Of a stretch of 64,000 nt of DNA, positions 10,434-19,054 are shown one piece after another. The first letter of the stretch is position 1. Every line of letters starts with the position of its first letter. Made by a program: the position numbers and the translations under genes. The notes below the pieces were generated by a model. The model made no database searches, had not been told where the DNA came from, and saw only the letters and a list, made by a program, of their open reading frames with translations. Source of the DNA: Spirosoma fluviale (GTDB lineage: Bacteria; Bacteroidota; Bacteroidia; Cytophagales; Spirosomataceae); NCBI GenBank assembly GCA_945901025.1, contig CAMDJW010000002.1, positions 1 through 64,000 of the forward strand, written 5' to 3'.

Positions 10434-10848
10434 CGCCAATATACTTTCCTGGTTTTTGAAGAAATAGCATGTCTTGTAATTCTAATGACACATTAGGATA
10501 CATGTTTAATTTGGTGATCTCTGAAATGGAAACCCAAACTAATTCAATGGCACTTGTTTGATCCGCTTGAAGAATCGGAATGCCGGCAATAATTTTACCT
10601 TCAAATAATAAATGGACAGAGGCATCTCTTTTATCTGAGGCCAAAATTTCCCCTACCATCAAGATATTTCCAACCTCCACTTCGATCGCCAATTCCTCTT
10701 GGCACTCACGAATAATCGTTTCAGGAAAAGTTTCACCTGGATCTGTATTGCCTCCTGGTAAATTGTAAACAAATTCTGTACCATATTGGTACTTCATCAA
10801 TAAAATGTGATTTCGTTCTACTAGAACAAGTGCAGGTCTGCAACGCAT
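10411..10848 (-). CDS. NUDIX hydrolase
   Basis: Nudix box 'GGNTDPGETFPETIIRECQEELAIEV'. Confidence 0.9.
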   Translation of the reverse strand: MRCRPALVLVERNHILLMKYQYGTEFVYNLPGGNTDPGETFPETIIRECQEELAIEVEVGNILMVGEILASDKRDASVHLLFEGKIIAGIPILQADQTSAIELVWVSISEITKLNMYPNVSLELQDMLFLQKPGKYIGAIDQRWV

Positions 10849-10943
10849 AAAATATGGGGATTCACTAAGAATTATTTAAATATACGATTAATTTCGCCAA
10901 CAATTAAAGAATTTTACCTTTGCAGCAGATAAACAAATAATGT

Positions 10944-12035
10944 ATGTTAGTTCAAGATGTTTGTGCAGCCATGGAAAAGTGGGCACCCATTGCGTGGCAA
11001 GAGTCGTATGACAATTCGGGTTTGCTCGTTGGCCAAAGAGACACACAAGTCACAGGCATCCTCATCAGTTTAGATTGCACAGAAGAGGTCGTGGACGAGG
11101 CCATTAAAAGAGGGTGTAATATGATTGTTTCGCATCATCCCATCATTTTCAAAGGGTTAAAAAAATTAACTGGGGCTAATTACGTAGAAAAAACCATCAT
11201 AAAAGCCATTCAAAATTCCATTTCACTCTACGCCTCACATACCAATTTAGATCATGCACCTTTGGGCGTAAGTTATCATTTAGCCAAAAAAATAGGGTTA
11301 CAGGGAAAGGTTTTAATGCCGTTTTCAAATGCTTTAAAAAACCTAAGTTATTTTGTACCGGAAGCTTTTGAAAAAATAGTGAGGGAGAAATTACATGAAG
11401 CGGGTGCTGGAAACATAGGTGAATATAGTTCATGTAGTTTTTCGAGTGAAGGGACGGGGCGATTTACCCCTTCCGAAAATTCAAACCCATTTCAAGGAGA
11501 AAAAAATGCTCCCTCGGCCGAAAAAGAATTGAAAGTTGACATGATTTTCCCTTCCCACCTAGAAAATGAAATCCTTCAAGTCCTCAATGAAGCACATCCC
11601 TATGAGGAAGTAGCCTATTTTATCACGAGTTTAAGTAATCGCTGGCAGGATGTGGGTTCGGGTTTTATAGGCCAATTAGAAAAACCGATAAGCTCTGAGG
11701 AATTTTTATCGCATCTAAAAAAACAACTGGACTTAGGTCAAATAAGACATACAGCCCTCCTAAATAAGAAAATTCAGACGGTTGCCGTCTGCGGCGGAGC
11801 GGGCAGTTTTTTATTAGGCGAAGCAAAAAAACAAAAAGCAGATGCCTATGTATCAGCAGATTTTAAATATCATGAGTTCTTTGATGCGGAAAATAGGTGC
11901 TTAATATGTGATATAGGACATTATGAATCAGAAGTAATGATAAAGGATGCAATCCTTGATTATTTATCAAATATTTTTAGTACTTTTGCCGTTCTGAAAA
12001 GTGATATTTGCACTAATCCAGTGTTATATACTTAA
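10944..12035 (+). CDS. Nif3-like dinuclear metal-centre protein
   Basis: 'WAPIAWQESYDNSGLLVGQ', 'IVSHHPIIFKGLKKLTG', 'YASHTNLDHAPLGVSYHLAKKIGL', C-terminal 'VAVCGGAGSFLL...ADAYVSADFKYHEFFDA'. Confidence 0.92.
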   Translation: MLVQDVCAAMEKWAPIAWQESYDNSGLLVGQRDTQVTGILISLDCTEEVVDEAIKRGCNMIVSHHPIIFKGLKKLTGANYVEKTIIKAIQNSISLYASHTNLDHAPLGVSYHLAKKIGLQGKVLMPFSNALKNLSYFVPEAFEKIVREKLHEAGAGNIGEYSSCSFSSEGTGRFTPSENSNPFQGEKNAPSAEKELKVDMIFPSHLENEILQVLNEAHPYEEVAYFITSLSNRWQDVGSGFIGQLEKPISSEEFLSHLKKQLDLGQIRHTALLNKKIQTVAVCGGAGSFLLGEAKKQKADAYVSADFKYHEFFDAENRCLICDIGHYESEVMIKDAILDYLSNIFSTFAVLKSDICTNPVLYT

Positions 12036-12076
12036 AAATTAAGAGAGGTTTAATACTTTCAAACGTAACAATAATA

Positions 12077-12892
12077 ATGGCTACAGTAACCGAAACAACG
12101 ATTGCCCAAAAGTTAGAAGCATTGTTAAAGCTTCAGACAATAGATTCAGCCTTAGACAATATCAAGAAAGTAAGGGGTGATTTACCTGAAGAGGTGCGCG
12201 ACTTAGAAGATGAGATTATTGGGATGGAAACGCGTCTATCTAAATTCCAACAAGAAATTGCAACTTTGGATGAGCAAATTTCTAGCTATAAAAATGCGAA
12301 GAAAGAATCTGAAAAGTTAATTATCAAGTACAAGGAGCAACAAATGAATGTTCGCAATAACCGTGAATTTGAAGCTATTTCGAAAGAAATAGAGCTTCAA
12401 GGAATCGAAATGGAGATTGCAGACAAGCGTATCAAGGAAATTGATTTCAAAGTTTTGAACAAAAACGATGAAGTTGCCGGCGTTGAATCTGCTTTATTTG
12501 AGCGCAAAAAAGATTTAGAAATTAAGCAAAAGGAGTTAGAATTGATCATTGCAGAAAGCGAAGAAGATGAGCAAAAATCTTTAAAGGATCGCGAAAAAGC
12601 ATTGAAAATAGTGGATGCTCGTTTGCTGAAATCATATGAAAAACTACGTGGCAATGCTAGAAATGGACTTGCTGTCGTTATGGTTAAACGTGGCGCTTGC
12701 GGAGGATGTTTTAGTTCTGTTCCACCACAAAGACAAACCGATATCAAGGACAAGAAGAAAATTATTGTTTGCGAGCATTGTGGTCGTGTTTTTGCTGGGG
12801 TTGAAGATGTAATTCCTGCACCAGAAAAAGAAAAGAAAACAAGAGGTAAAGTTACTGCTGCTGCTGCAGCACCCGCTGTAATAGCTGAGTAA
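12077..12892 (+). CDS. C4-type zinc ribbon coiled-coil protein (CT398/DksA-like family)
   Basis: Long coiled coil then 'RGACGGCFSSVPPQRQTDIKDKKKIIVCEHCGRVF'. Confidence 0.88.
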   Translation: MATVTETTIAQKLEALLKLQTIDSALDNIKKVRGDLPEEVRDLEDEIIGMETRLSKFQQEIATLDEQISSYKNAKKESEKLIIKYKEQQMNVRNNREFEAISKEIELQGIEMEIADKRIKEIDFKVLNKNDEVAGVESALFERKKDLEIKQKELELIIAESEEDEQKSLKDREKALKIVDARLLKSYEKLRGNARNGLAVVMVKRGACGGCFSSVPPQRQTDIKDKKKIIVCEHCGRVFAGVEDVIPAPEKEKKTRGKVTAAAAAPAVIAE

Positions 12893-12910
12893 CATTACCG
12901 AATTTATATT

Positions 12911-12947
12911 AAAAAGCCCTTTGCAAAATTTGCAAAGGGCTTTTTTT
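12911..12947. terminator. Bidirectional intrinsic terminator
   Basis: 35-nt palindrome AAAAAGCCCTTTGCAAA-A-TTTGCAAAGGGCTTTTT between convergent genes. Confidence 0.93.
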
Positions 12948-13000
12948 ATAGTCAATAAAAGAAATCATGTTAGCTTTCTAATAAGAAAAATTACGTATAG

Positions 13001-13843
13001 CTATTTGAGCATCGTAAGTAAGGCGCTCAATTTATCTTTTAGGTCCTTTCGGTCCACAATGAAATCTAAAAATCCATGGTCCAAGACAAAGTCTGAACTT
13101 TGAAAACCTTTGGGTAAATCCTTGCCAATCGTTTCACGAATCACGCGAGGGCCGGCAAAGCCAATTAAAGCTCCAGGTTCTGCAATATTAAAATCTCCTA
13201 ACATGGCAAAAGAAGCGGTAACTCCTCCCGTTGTAGGGTCGGTCAATAAAGAAATATAGGGAATTTTTGCCTCGGCCAGTAAGGCCAATCGGGCAGAAGT
13301 TTTAGCCATTTGCATTAAAGAAAATCCAGCCTCCATCATACGTGCCCCACCAGATCTTGAGATCATTAAAAAAGGATTCCCCGTTTTAAGCGAATGATCA
13401 ATCGCGCGGGAAATTTTCTCTCCTACCACAGAGCCCATCGAACCTCCAATAAAACTAAAATCCATGGCAGCAATGGTAATAGGGTTTCCATTCATTTCGC
13501 CATAAGCAGAACGAACCGCATCTTTCAATCCACTTTTTAATTCCGTGGAGGCCACTCGGTCTGTATATTTTTTAGTATCAACAAAGGAAAGTGGATCTCC
13601 AGATCCCATATGAGCGTCCAATTCGGTGTATTTAGTCATGTCAAACAACAATTCAAAATACTCTTGGGAACCTATCTTTTCATGGTAATTGCAGTTTGAG
13701 CAAGTATATGCAAACAAACGGTGTTCTCTCGTATGTATCACCTTTTTACAAGATGGACATTGATACCACAAACCATCGGGTGCTTCGCGCTTAAATTCAG
13801 TGGGGGTTTGAATCCCTTTATCTTTTCTTGAAAACCAAGACAT
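13001..13843 (-). CDS. accD: Acetyl-CoA carboxylase carboxyltransferase subunit beta
   Basis: Zn ribbon 'WYQCPSCKKVIHTREHRLFAYTCSNCNYHEKI', 'MISRSGGARMMEAGFSLMQMAKTSARLALL'. Confidence 0.96.
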   Translation of the reverse strand: MSWFSRKDKGIQTPTEFKREAPDGLWYQCPSCKKVIHTREHRLFAYTCSNCNYHEKIGSQEYFELLFDMTKYTELDAHMGSGDPLSFVDTKKYTDRVASTELKSGLKDAVRSAYGEMNGNPITIAAMDFSFIGGSMGSVVGEKISRAIDHSLKTGNPFLMISRSGGARMMEAGFSLMQMAKTSARLALLAEAKIPYISLLTDPTTGGVTASFAMLGDFNIAEPGALIGFAGPRVIRETIGKDLPKGFQSSDFVLDHGFLDFIVDRKDLKDKLSALLTMLK

Positions 13844-13901
13844 AAAAAATTATTTAATGGACCGATCCGTGTAAATCGGAATGCAATTTAATAAAAACCC
13901 A

Positions 13902-16571
13902 TTATTTAATGAGTACAATTTTTCTACTAATTAATTTATCTCCAATTTGTACCTGCAATAAATAGGTCCCTTGCGCTAAAGCGGACAAATCCAATTCTTC
14001 CTTGAACAAGTCTCCAGTTAATTGATATTTTTTAGATAAAATCAGTTTACCCATCATATCCGAAAACGCAATATTGACTTCTTTGTTTCCATCCGAAAGC
14101 AATGGCATTTGGATTAACAAGCGACCACTTGTCGGATTAGGAGAAACCTGTAAATCCTTGATTTCCGTTCCGGGTCCGATAGCCAAAATCGGGTTACTGA
14201 TAGTAGATGACCCTTGAATATTTAAGTTGTCAATCCACCAACCCCAACCGTGAGCCCCCACATCCGCATGTAATCTAAATCGGATGATGACTTGGTCTCC
14301 CGGCTTAAATTTACCGGAGGCCAACATATCGATCTCGCGTTTTTTCAATAAAGATGGGCTACCTAAAGCAATTGAATTACCCTCTTTATCTGTCTTAGAA
14401 TTCCAAGCATTTTGCCAAATTGAAAAAGAGTTCGCATCCCAACCATTGGTAAAATTAGCCCATGTTTTACCTAAATCATTGGACCCTTGAACAATCACAT
14501 AATCGAAAAAATTTCGGTTCACCGTTCCATCCACATTTAAAAAAGCTTCTCCTTGATCTCCAGGTTCTACCAAAGCCACTTCATCAAAATAAATTTTGGC
14601 CGTATCTGATCGAATAATTATGGGTTTTAATAATACCGCATCGTTGTTAGTAAATTTATCTGAACCTCCACCCCCATCATAGGATTCCTCAAGACCATCC
14701 GCATAAGGATGATCCGAAGATAAACTAGGGGAACTAAATCCCGTAGGTTGACTGAAAGTAAAACCTTTCAAATAGAAGTCGGTAGAAGGTTGTTGGTCAA
14801 AACTAGATACATACGTTTTCGTTGACGCTAAAATACCTAAGACCTTAAATTCATAAAATCCACTGGCGGGTAAATTGACCACATTGGTGATTTTGGCCTT
14901 ATCCTTAACCACAATTCTATATTTGATGACGTCGCCTGATTTTAATACCCCCGCTAAAAAACTGAATGCGTTGGAGTATGAATAGGTATCGCCAACAAGC
15001 TTTTTAAACCCTTGGCCCTTTAGCGCAGCTCCATTAATGGAATATTCCATGTAAATGGTATCAATGCCTAAATTATCGATGGCCAACAAATTAGGTAAAG
15101 GGATCGTGGTTTGAGAAGTGAAAATATATTTAAGTGGATTTGAATACACGACGATTGGCTTGACCGTGTCAACCCCGATAACAAATTCATTATAACTACC
15201 AAATTTGGTGCCGGCAATGACAGGTGCCTCAGCTGGAGAGGTGAATTTTTTGCCAGACAATTCATTCGCGGTCCAGTAATAGGAAACTTTTCGATTGGCC
15301 GTCGACTTAGGTAAAGTAAGCAAGTAGGAATAGGTATTTGAACCTGTTTTAGTAAAAGTAGTCACAGGGGTTGCCGACAATATACTTTTGTCAATCGAGT
15401 ACATAAGCTTTAAGGATTTCTCATCCCAAAGTGTATCTGAATAAACTTTTGCTGAGAAAAGGACTTGACTTTCTTCTGTATCCTTAAGTTCTGCATCAAT
15501 GATATTAGAGGAATACCAACCTATATCATTGAAAATACCCCTGACGATGGGGCCCAATTGGGCTGTGATTTCACCTGGTGCAATTTGAGGAGTCATCAAC
15601 GCATTTATATTTCCAGGAGGATAGGTATTTTGATCTACATGGTAGACACTGGAACCTTCCATATAGCCCAATGGATTTTTGGGAGAGATTTGAGTAGGTT
15701 TAGGGGCGTAGAGTCGGGCCGAATTACCCGAGTTATTCCTCAAAATTGAAGCGGAGTTGAGATACAAACTATCCGAAATGATTTGCTTAAATAATTGGTT
15801 AGAATTATTTTGATAGGTCAACGTATCAACTAATAATTTATTTTTATTGTCAAAAATAAATTGGTCAAAGATTCCTGGATACCCATATCCAGCTGTGGCT
15901 GAACTGGTCGAATTAGACGTTATATCAGCTTGAATTTGCCCAATAAATCCAAGCCCATGACCCATTTCATGTAATGCTACCGAATATAAATCTATTTGTT
16001 TATTTGTAGGCACACCATTCGTACCAATAAACCAGTCAGGGTAATCTGAATTAAAGGTGGCTACAATATCTGAATCCGTTCCATTTAAATTAATATGTGC
16101 CATTTTTTCAGCCAATGCAATGGGATACCATGTGTTTAACTTATTGACCCCCACAAAATTTCTAACACTGGAATAGGCCCCCGCGCTTCCTAAGATACCG
16201 GTGGCTAATGGTCGCCATTTTACATAAATACGAATGGGGATATCGGACTTCAAAAAATTAGCCCAAGTAGCTGCTGCCTGTTCAAAAACAGCCTTTACGT
16301 TGGCAGGAGGAGGAACTTCATAGGTTATAATAAACTCACTTGTGCTGACAGTGGGTATATTAATTGCCAACGATTTCTTATTTGCTTTTTCAAGGATTTG
16401 GGCTAAGGTTTTTTCATAATAGCCATCAGGCAGCTTACGGACGATTCCCGATTTTTCAGGCGTAAACTCCTCTACCATTTCACCTGGCTTCATTTCCATT
16501 TTTAATTTCTGCGCATGTAAGCCATTAATTAGACTGAAGACCAATAAAAAACCCAATAAAAATACGCGCAT
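13902..16571 (-). CDS. Secreted zinc metalloprotease-like protein with type IX secretion C-terminal sorting domain
   Basis: 'VALHEMGHGLGFIGQI' HExxHxxG.. motif; C-terminal 'LQVSPNPTSGRLLIQM...LSALAQGTYLLQVQIGDKLISRKIVLIK'. Confidence 0.85.
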   Translation of the reverse strand: MRVFLLGFLLVFSLINGLHAQKLKMEMKPGEMVEEFTPEKSGIVRKLPDGYYEKTLAQILEKANKKSLAINIPTVSTSEFIITYEVPPPANVKAVFEQAAATWANFLKSDIPIRIYVKWRPLATGILGSAGAYSSVRNFVGVNKLNTWYPIALAEKMAHINLNGTDSDIVATFNSDYPDWFIGTNGVPTNKQIDLYSVALHEMGHGLGFIGQIQADITSNSTSSATAGYGYPGIFDQFIFDNKNKLLVDTLTYQNNSNQLFKQIISDSLYLNSASILRNNSGNSARLYAPKPTQISPKNPLGYMEGSSVYHVDQNTYPPGNINALMTPQIAPGEITAQLGPIVRGIFNDIGWYSSNIIDAELKDTEESQVLFSAKVYSDTLWDEKSLKLMYSIDKSILSATPVTTFTKTGSNTYSYLLTLPKSTANRKVSYYWTANELSGKKFTSPAEAPVIAGTKFGSYNEFVIGVDTVKPIVVYSNPLKYIFTSQTTIPLPNLLAIDNLGIDTIYMEYSINGAALKGQGFKKLVGDTYSYSNAFSFLAGVLKSGDVIKYRIVVKDKAKITNVVNLPASGFYEFKVLGILASTKTYVSSFDQQPSTDFYLKGFTFSQPTGFSSPSLSSDHPYADGLEESYDGGGGSDKFTNNDAVLLKPIIIRSDTAKIYFDEVALVEPGDQGEAFLNVDGTVNRNFFDYVIVQGSNDLGKTWANFTNGWDANSFSIWQNAWNSKTDKEGNSIALGSPSLLKKREIDMLASGKFKPGDQVIIRFRLHADVGAHGWGWWIDNLNIQGSSTISNPILAIGPGTEIKDLQVSPNPTSGRLLIQMPLLSDGNKEVNIAFSDMMGKLILSKKYQLTGDLFKEELDLSALAQGTYLLQVQIGDKLISRKIVLIK

Positions 16572-16605
16572 TATTTTTGATTTAATTATTTAAAAATAGG
16601 AGCTC

Positions 16606-17247
16606 TTAAAACATTTTTTGGAACAAATCAACAAAATCAGGACTCGTTACATGGGTATGGGATAATTCCTCAGACGAATGGGAAGTGGTCATACCCACCA
16701 CGTTCATCCCGGCAGATAACCCTGCTTCAATTCCTTGAAGTGAATCCTCTATGACCCAACAATCTTCTGGACTTGCATCCACTAATCCTGCAGCACGTAA
16801 ATAAATTTCTGGATCTGGCTTTCCTTTTGTCACTTCGGCCCCGCCAATCACCGCATCAAATTCAGCTCTAATCCCTAAGCCATCTAAAATAAAGTCAATA
16901 TTCCCAGGTCCAGCTGAAGTTCCCAAAGCCGTCTTTATTCCATTCGCTTTTAGTAAGGCCAAAAAATCCATCAAACCTGGAGCCGGGCTTAAAAAAGGCT
17001 TATAAAAACCTCTGTAAATCTCTTCCTTCTCCTCTTCCATTTCAATGATCTCCTCTCTAGCGATTTCGCGTTTTAGAAGCCATTCAAATGTGTCTTTGGA
17101 ATTTAATCCATTGAGATCCTTATAAAAAATTTCTCGAGTTAAGTGAATGCCATGACGTTCACAATATAATAACCATGCATCTACATGATAAGGTAAATTG
17201 TCTATCACCACTCCATCCATGTCAAACAATACAGCTCTTTGCCCCAT
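16606..17247 (-). CDS. HAD-superfamily phosphatase/phosphoglucomutase-like
   Basis: 'AVLFDMDGVVIDNLPYHVDAW', 'LGTSAGPGNIDFIL', 'CWVIEDSLQGIEAGLSAGMNVVGM'. Confidence 0.88.
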   Translation of the reverse strand: MGQRAVLFDMDGVVIDNLPYHVDAWLLYCERHGIHLTREIFYKDLNGLNSKDTFEWLLKREIAREEIIEMEEEKEEIYRGFYKPFLSPAPGLMDFLALLKANGIKTALGTSAGPGNIDFILDGLGIRAEFDAVIGGAEVTKGKPDPEIYLRAAGLVDASPEDCWVIEDSLQGIEAGLSAGMNVVGMTTSHSSEELSHTHVTSPDFVDLFQKMF

Positions 17248-17251
17248 CGAA

Positions 17252-18022
17252 TTAGATTGTAATTTTTAAACCATCTTGAGCTAAAAAAACATGATCGGGG
17301 AGCTCAGCTTGTACCTCGGCATGTAAACCCATCATATGACTCAAATGGGTTATATAGGCCTTTTCAGGCTTAATTTTTTCAATCACATCCAACGCTTCCG
17401 ATAAAGTAAAATGCGAAACGTGCGTTGTTTTTCGTAAAGCGTTAATCACTAAAATTTTTGAACCTTTTGCTTTTTCTAATTCCTCCTCAGAAATAAAATT
17501 AGCATCTGTAATGTAGGTAAAGTCTCCAAAGCGAAAACCTAAAATATCGATGAAATAATGGCGAACTTTAATCGGAATAATCGCGACTCCTTCTATTTCA
17601 AAGGGTTTATTTTCAATGTAATGCACCTCAATTTCTGGAACACCTGGATATTTATTTTCGTCAAAAGCGTAGGCAAATTCACGTTTTAATTGGTCTATCA
17701 CATTTTTCTGCCCGTACAACGGAATTGAAGATTTTTGCGCATAATTAAACCCACGAATATCATCCATACCCGCGGTATGATCCTTGTGCTCATGGGTATA
17801 AATCACCGCATCGACGTGCTTTATACCTTCTCTAAGTATTTGTTGGCGAAAATCAGGACCCGTGTCAATGATAAAACTTTTACCTAGGGTTTCTACGTGA
17901 ATGGAAACTCTCAGTCGTTTATCACGAGGGTCATGGGACCTGCAGACTTCACAATCGCAGGCTATCATCGGAATCCCCTGAGAAGTTCCCGTTCCTAAAA
18001 ACGTCACTTGTATCGGGGACAT
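17252..18022 (-). CDS. MBL-fold metallohydrolase (PhnP-like)
   Basis: 'FLGTGTSQGIPMIACDCEVCRSHDPRDKRLR', 'YTHEHKDHTAGMDDIRG'. Confidence 0.88.
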   Translation of the reverse strand: MSPIQVTFLGTGTSQGIPMIACDCEVCRSHDPRDKRLRVSIHVETLGKSFIIDTGPDFRQQILREGIKHVDAVIYTHEHKDHTAGMDDIRGFNYAQKSSIPLYGQKNVIDQLKREFAYAFDENKYPGVPEIEVHYIENKPFEIEGVAIIPIKVRHYFIDILGFRFGDFTYITDANFISEEELEKAKGSKILVINALRKTTHVSHFTLSEALDVIEKIKPEKAYITHLSHMMGLHAEVQAELPDHVFLAQDGLKITI

Positions 18023-18026
18023 ACAA

Positions 18027-18404
18027 TTATTCCGTTAAGGCTTTCACCTGGGAAACTAATGCATCAAAATTTAAAGGCTTTGCTAAAAAATCATTGAAGC
18101 CCGCTTCTTTAAATTCTGCCATTGAATAATTTCTTGCATTTCCAGTGATGGCAATCATCGGAATTTTTGATTTGCTTGCATCACCTAAAGCGCGTACTGC
18201 TTTTGCACATTCCATTCCATCCATCACGGGCATATTGATATCTAATAAAATAATATCAAAATCAGCTTTGGCTAATTCGTCTAAAACTTGTTGGCCATTT
18301 TTTACCGCATGAATCTCAAAATTCTGAAATTCTAAAATCTTTTTAGCCAAATTTTGAATCACTGAACTATCTTCTGCAATCAATACTTTTTTCATAGAAA
18401 CCAA
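18027..18404 (-). CDS. Stand-alone response regulator receiver domain protein
   Basis: 'VLIAEDSSVIQNLAKKIL', 'DIILLDINMPVMDGME', 'KIPMIAITGNA', 'FLAKPL'. Confidence 0.9.
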   Translation of the reverse strand: MVSMKKVLIAEDSSVIQNLAKKILEFQNFEIHAVKNGQQVLDELAKADFDIILLDINMPVMDGMECAKAVRALGDASKSKIPMIAITGNARNYSMAEFKEAGFNDFLAKPLNFDALVSQVKALTE

Positions 18405-18479
18405 ATTTAAACGTGATGTAAGCTAATAAGGGTAAAAATAGCCAATGAAACCTGCATTTCAAACCAAAAAAGCATAAAA

Positions 18480-18506
18480 AAAGCGATTCCTTAGGAACCG
18501 CCTTTC
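18480..18506 (-). terminator. Putative terminator after DUF2911 gene
   Basis: AAGCGaTTCC-TTA-GGAAcCGCcTT imperfect hairpin with minus-strand T-tract. Confidence 0.5.
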
Positions 18507-18523
18507 ATTTATTTTTAAATCCC

Positions 18524-19033
18524 TTATTTCACGTAAAATGAAACAGAAGTCTTGTCCCAATCTAAAGTTACTTGGCCCGTGGCCGAAACCCCAATGGTAA
18601 ATCTTTCCGACATTTTATGCTCGCTTGGCTTAGCCTGTACACGCAAAACATCCTTTTCAGCTTTGTAGGTATAAGCACCCCACATTTTAGCTTCTTTATT
18701 AAATATGATTGTCCAATCCGTTTCTCCTGGAATGGTTAATAAGGAATAAACTCCTTTAGCTAATTTCTTACCTTGAACGGTCACATCGTTTGAGAATTCA
18801 ATGGTGGTGGATTCATTGGCCCCCGTTCTCCAAACTTCGCCATAAGGAACCAATGCTTTCTGCGCTTTTGTTCCAAAAACCAACCTACCCTTCACGGCAG
18901 GTTGCGCATATTTAATCATTACCTCAGTACCACCCACTTTTTGAATAACAACGGCTGGAGGAGAGGGAACTTGAGTTTGTGCAAAAGCACCAAAGCTTAC
19001 TAGACAAGTTAAAATTGCAAATAATTTTTTCAT
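18524..19033 (-). CDS. DUF2911 domain secreted protein
   Basis: 'VEVMIKYAQPAVKGRLVFG....LVPYGEVWRTGANESTTIEFSNDV' pattern. Confidence 0.8.
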   Translation of the reverse strand: MKKLFAILTCLVSFGAFAQTQVPSPPAVVIQKVGGTEVMIKYAQPAVKGRLVFGTKAQKALVPYGEVWRTGANESTTIEFSNDVTVQGKKLAKGVYSLLTIPGETDWTIIFNKEAKMWGAYTYKAEKDVLRVQAKPSEHKMSERFTIGVSATGQVTLDWDKTSVSFYVK

Positions 19034-19054
19034 GATTTCTGTTTAAAATTTATT

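Noticed and set aside
12644-12955. 103-aa minus ORF across the end of the zinc-ribbon gene and its terminator
   Set aside because: Includes the strong palindromic terminator and is antisense to a conserved CDS.
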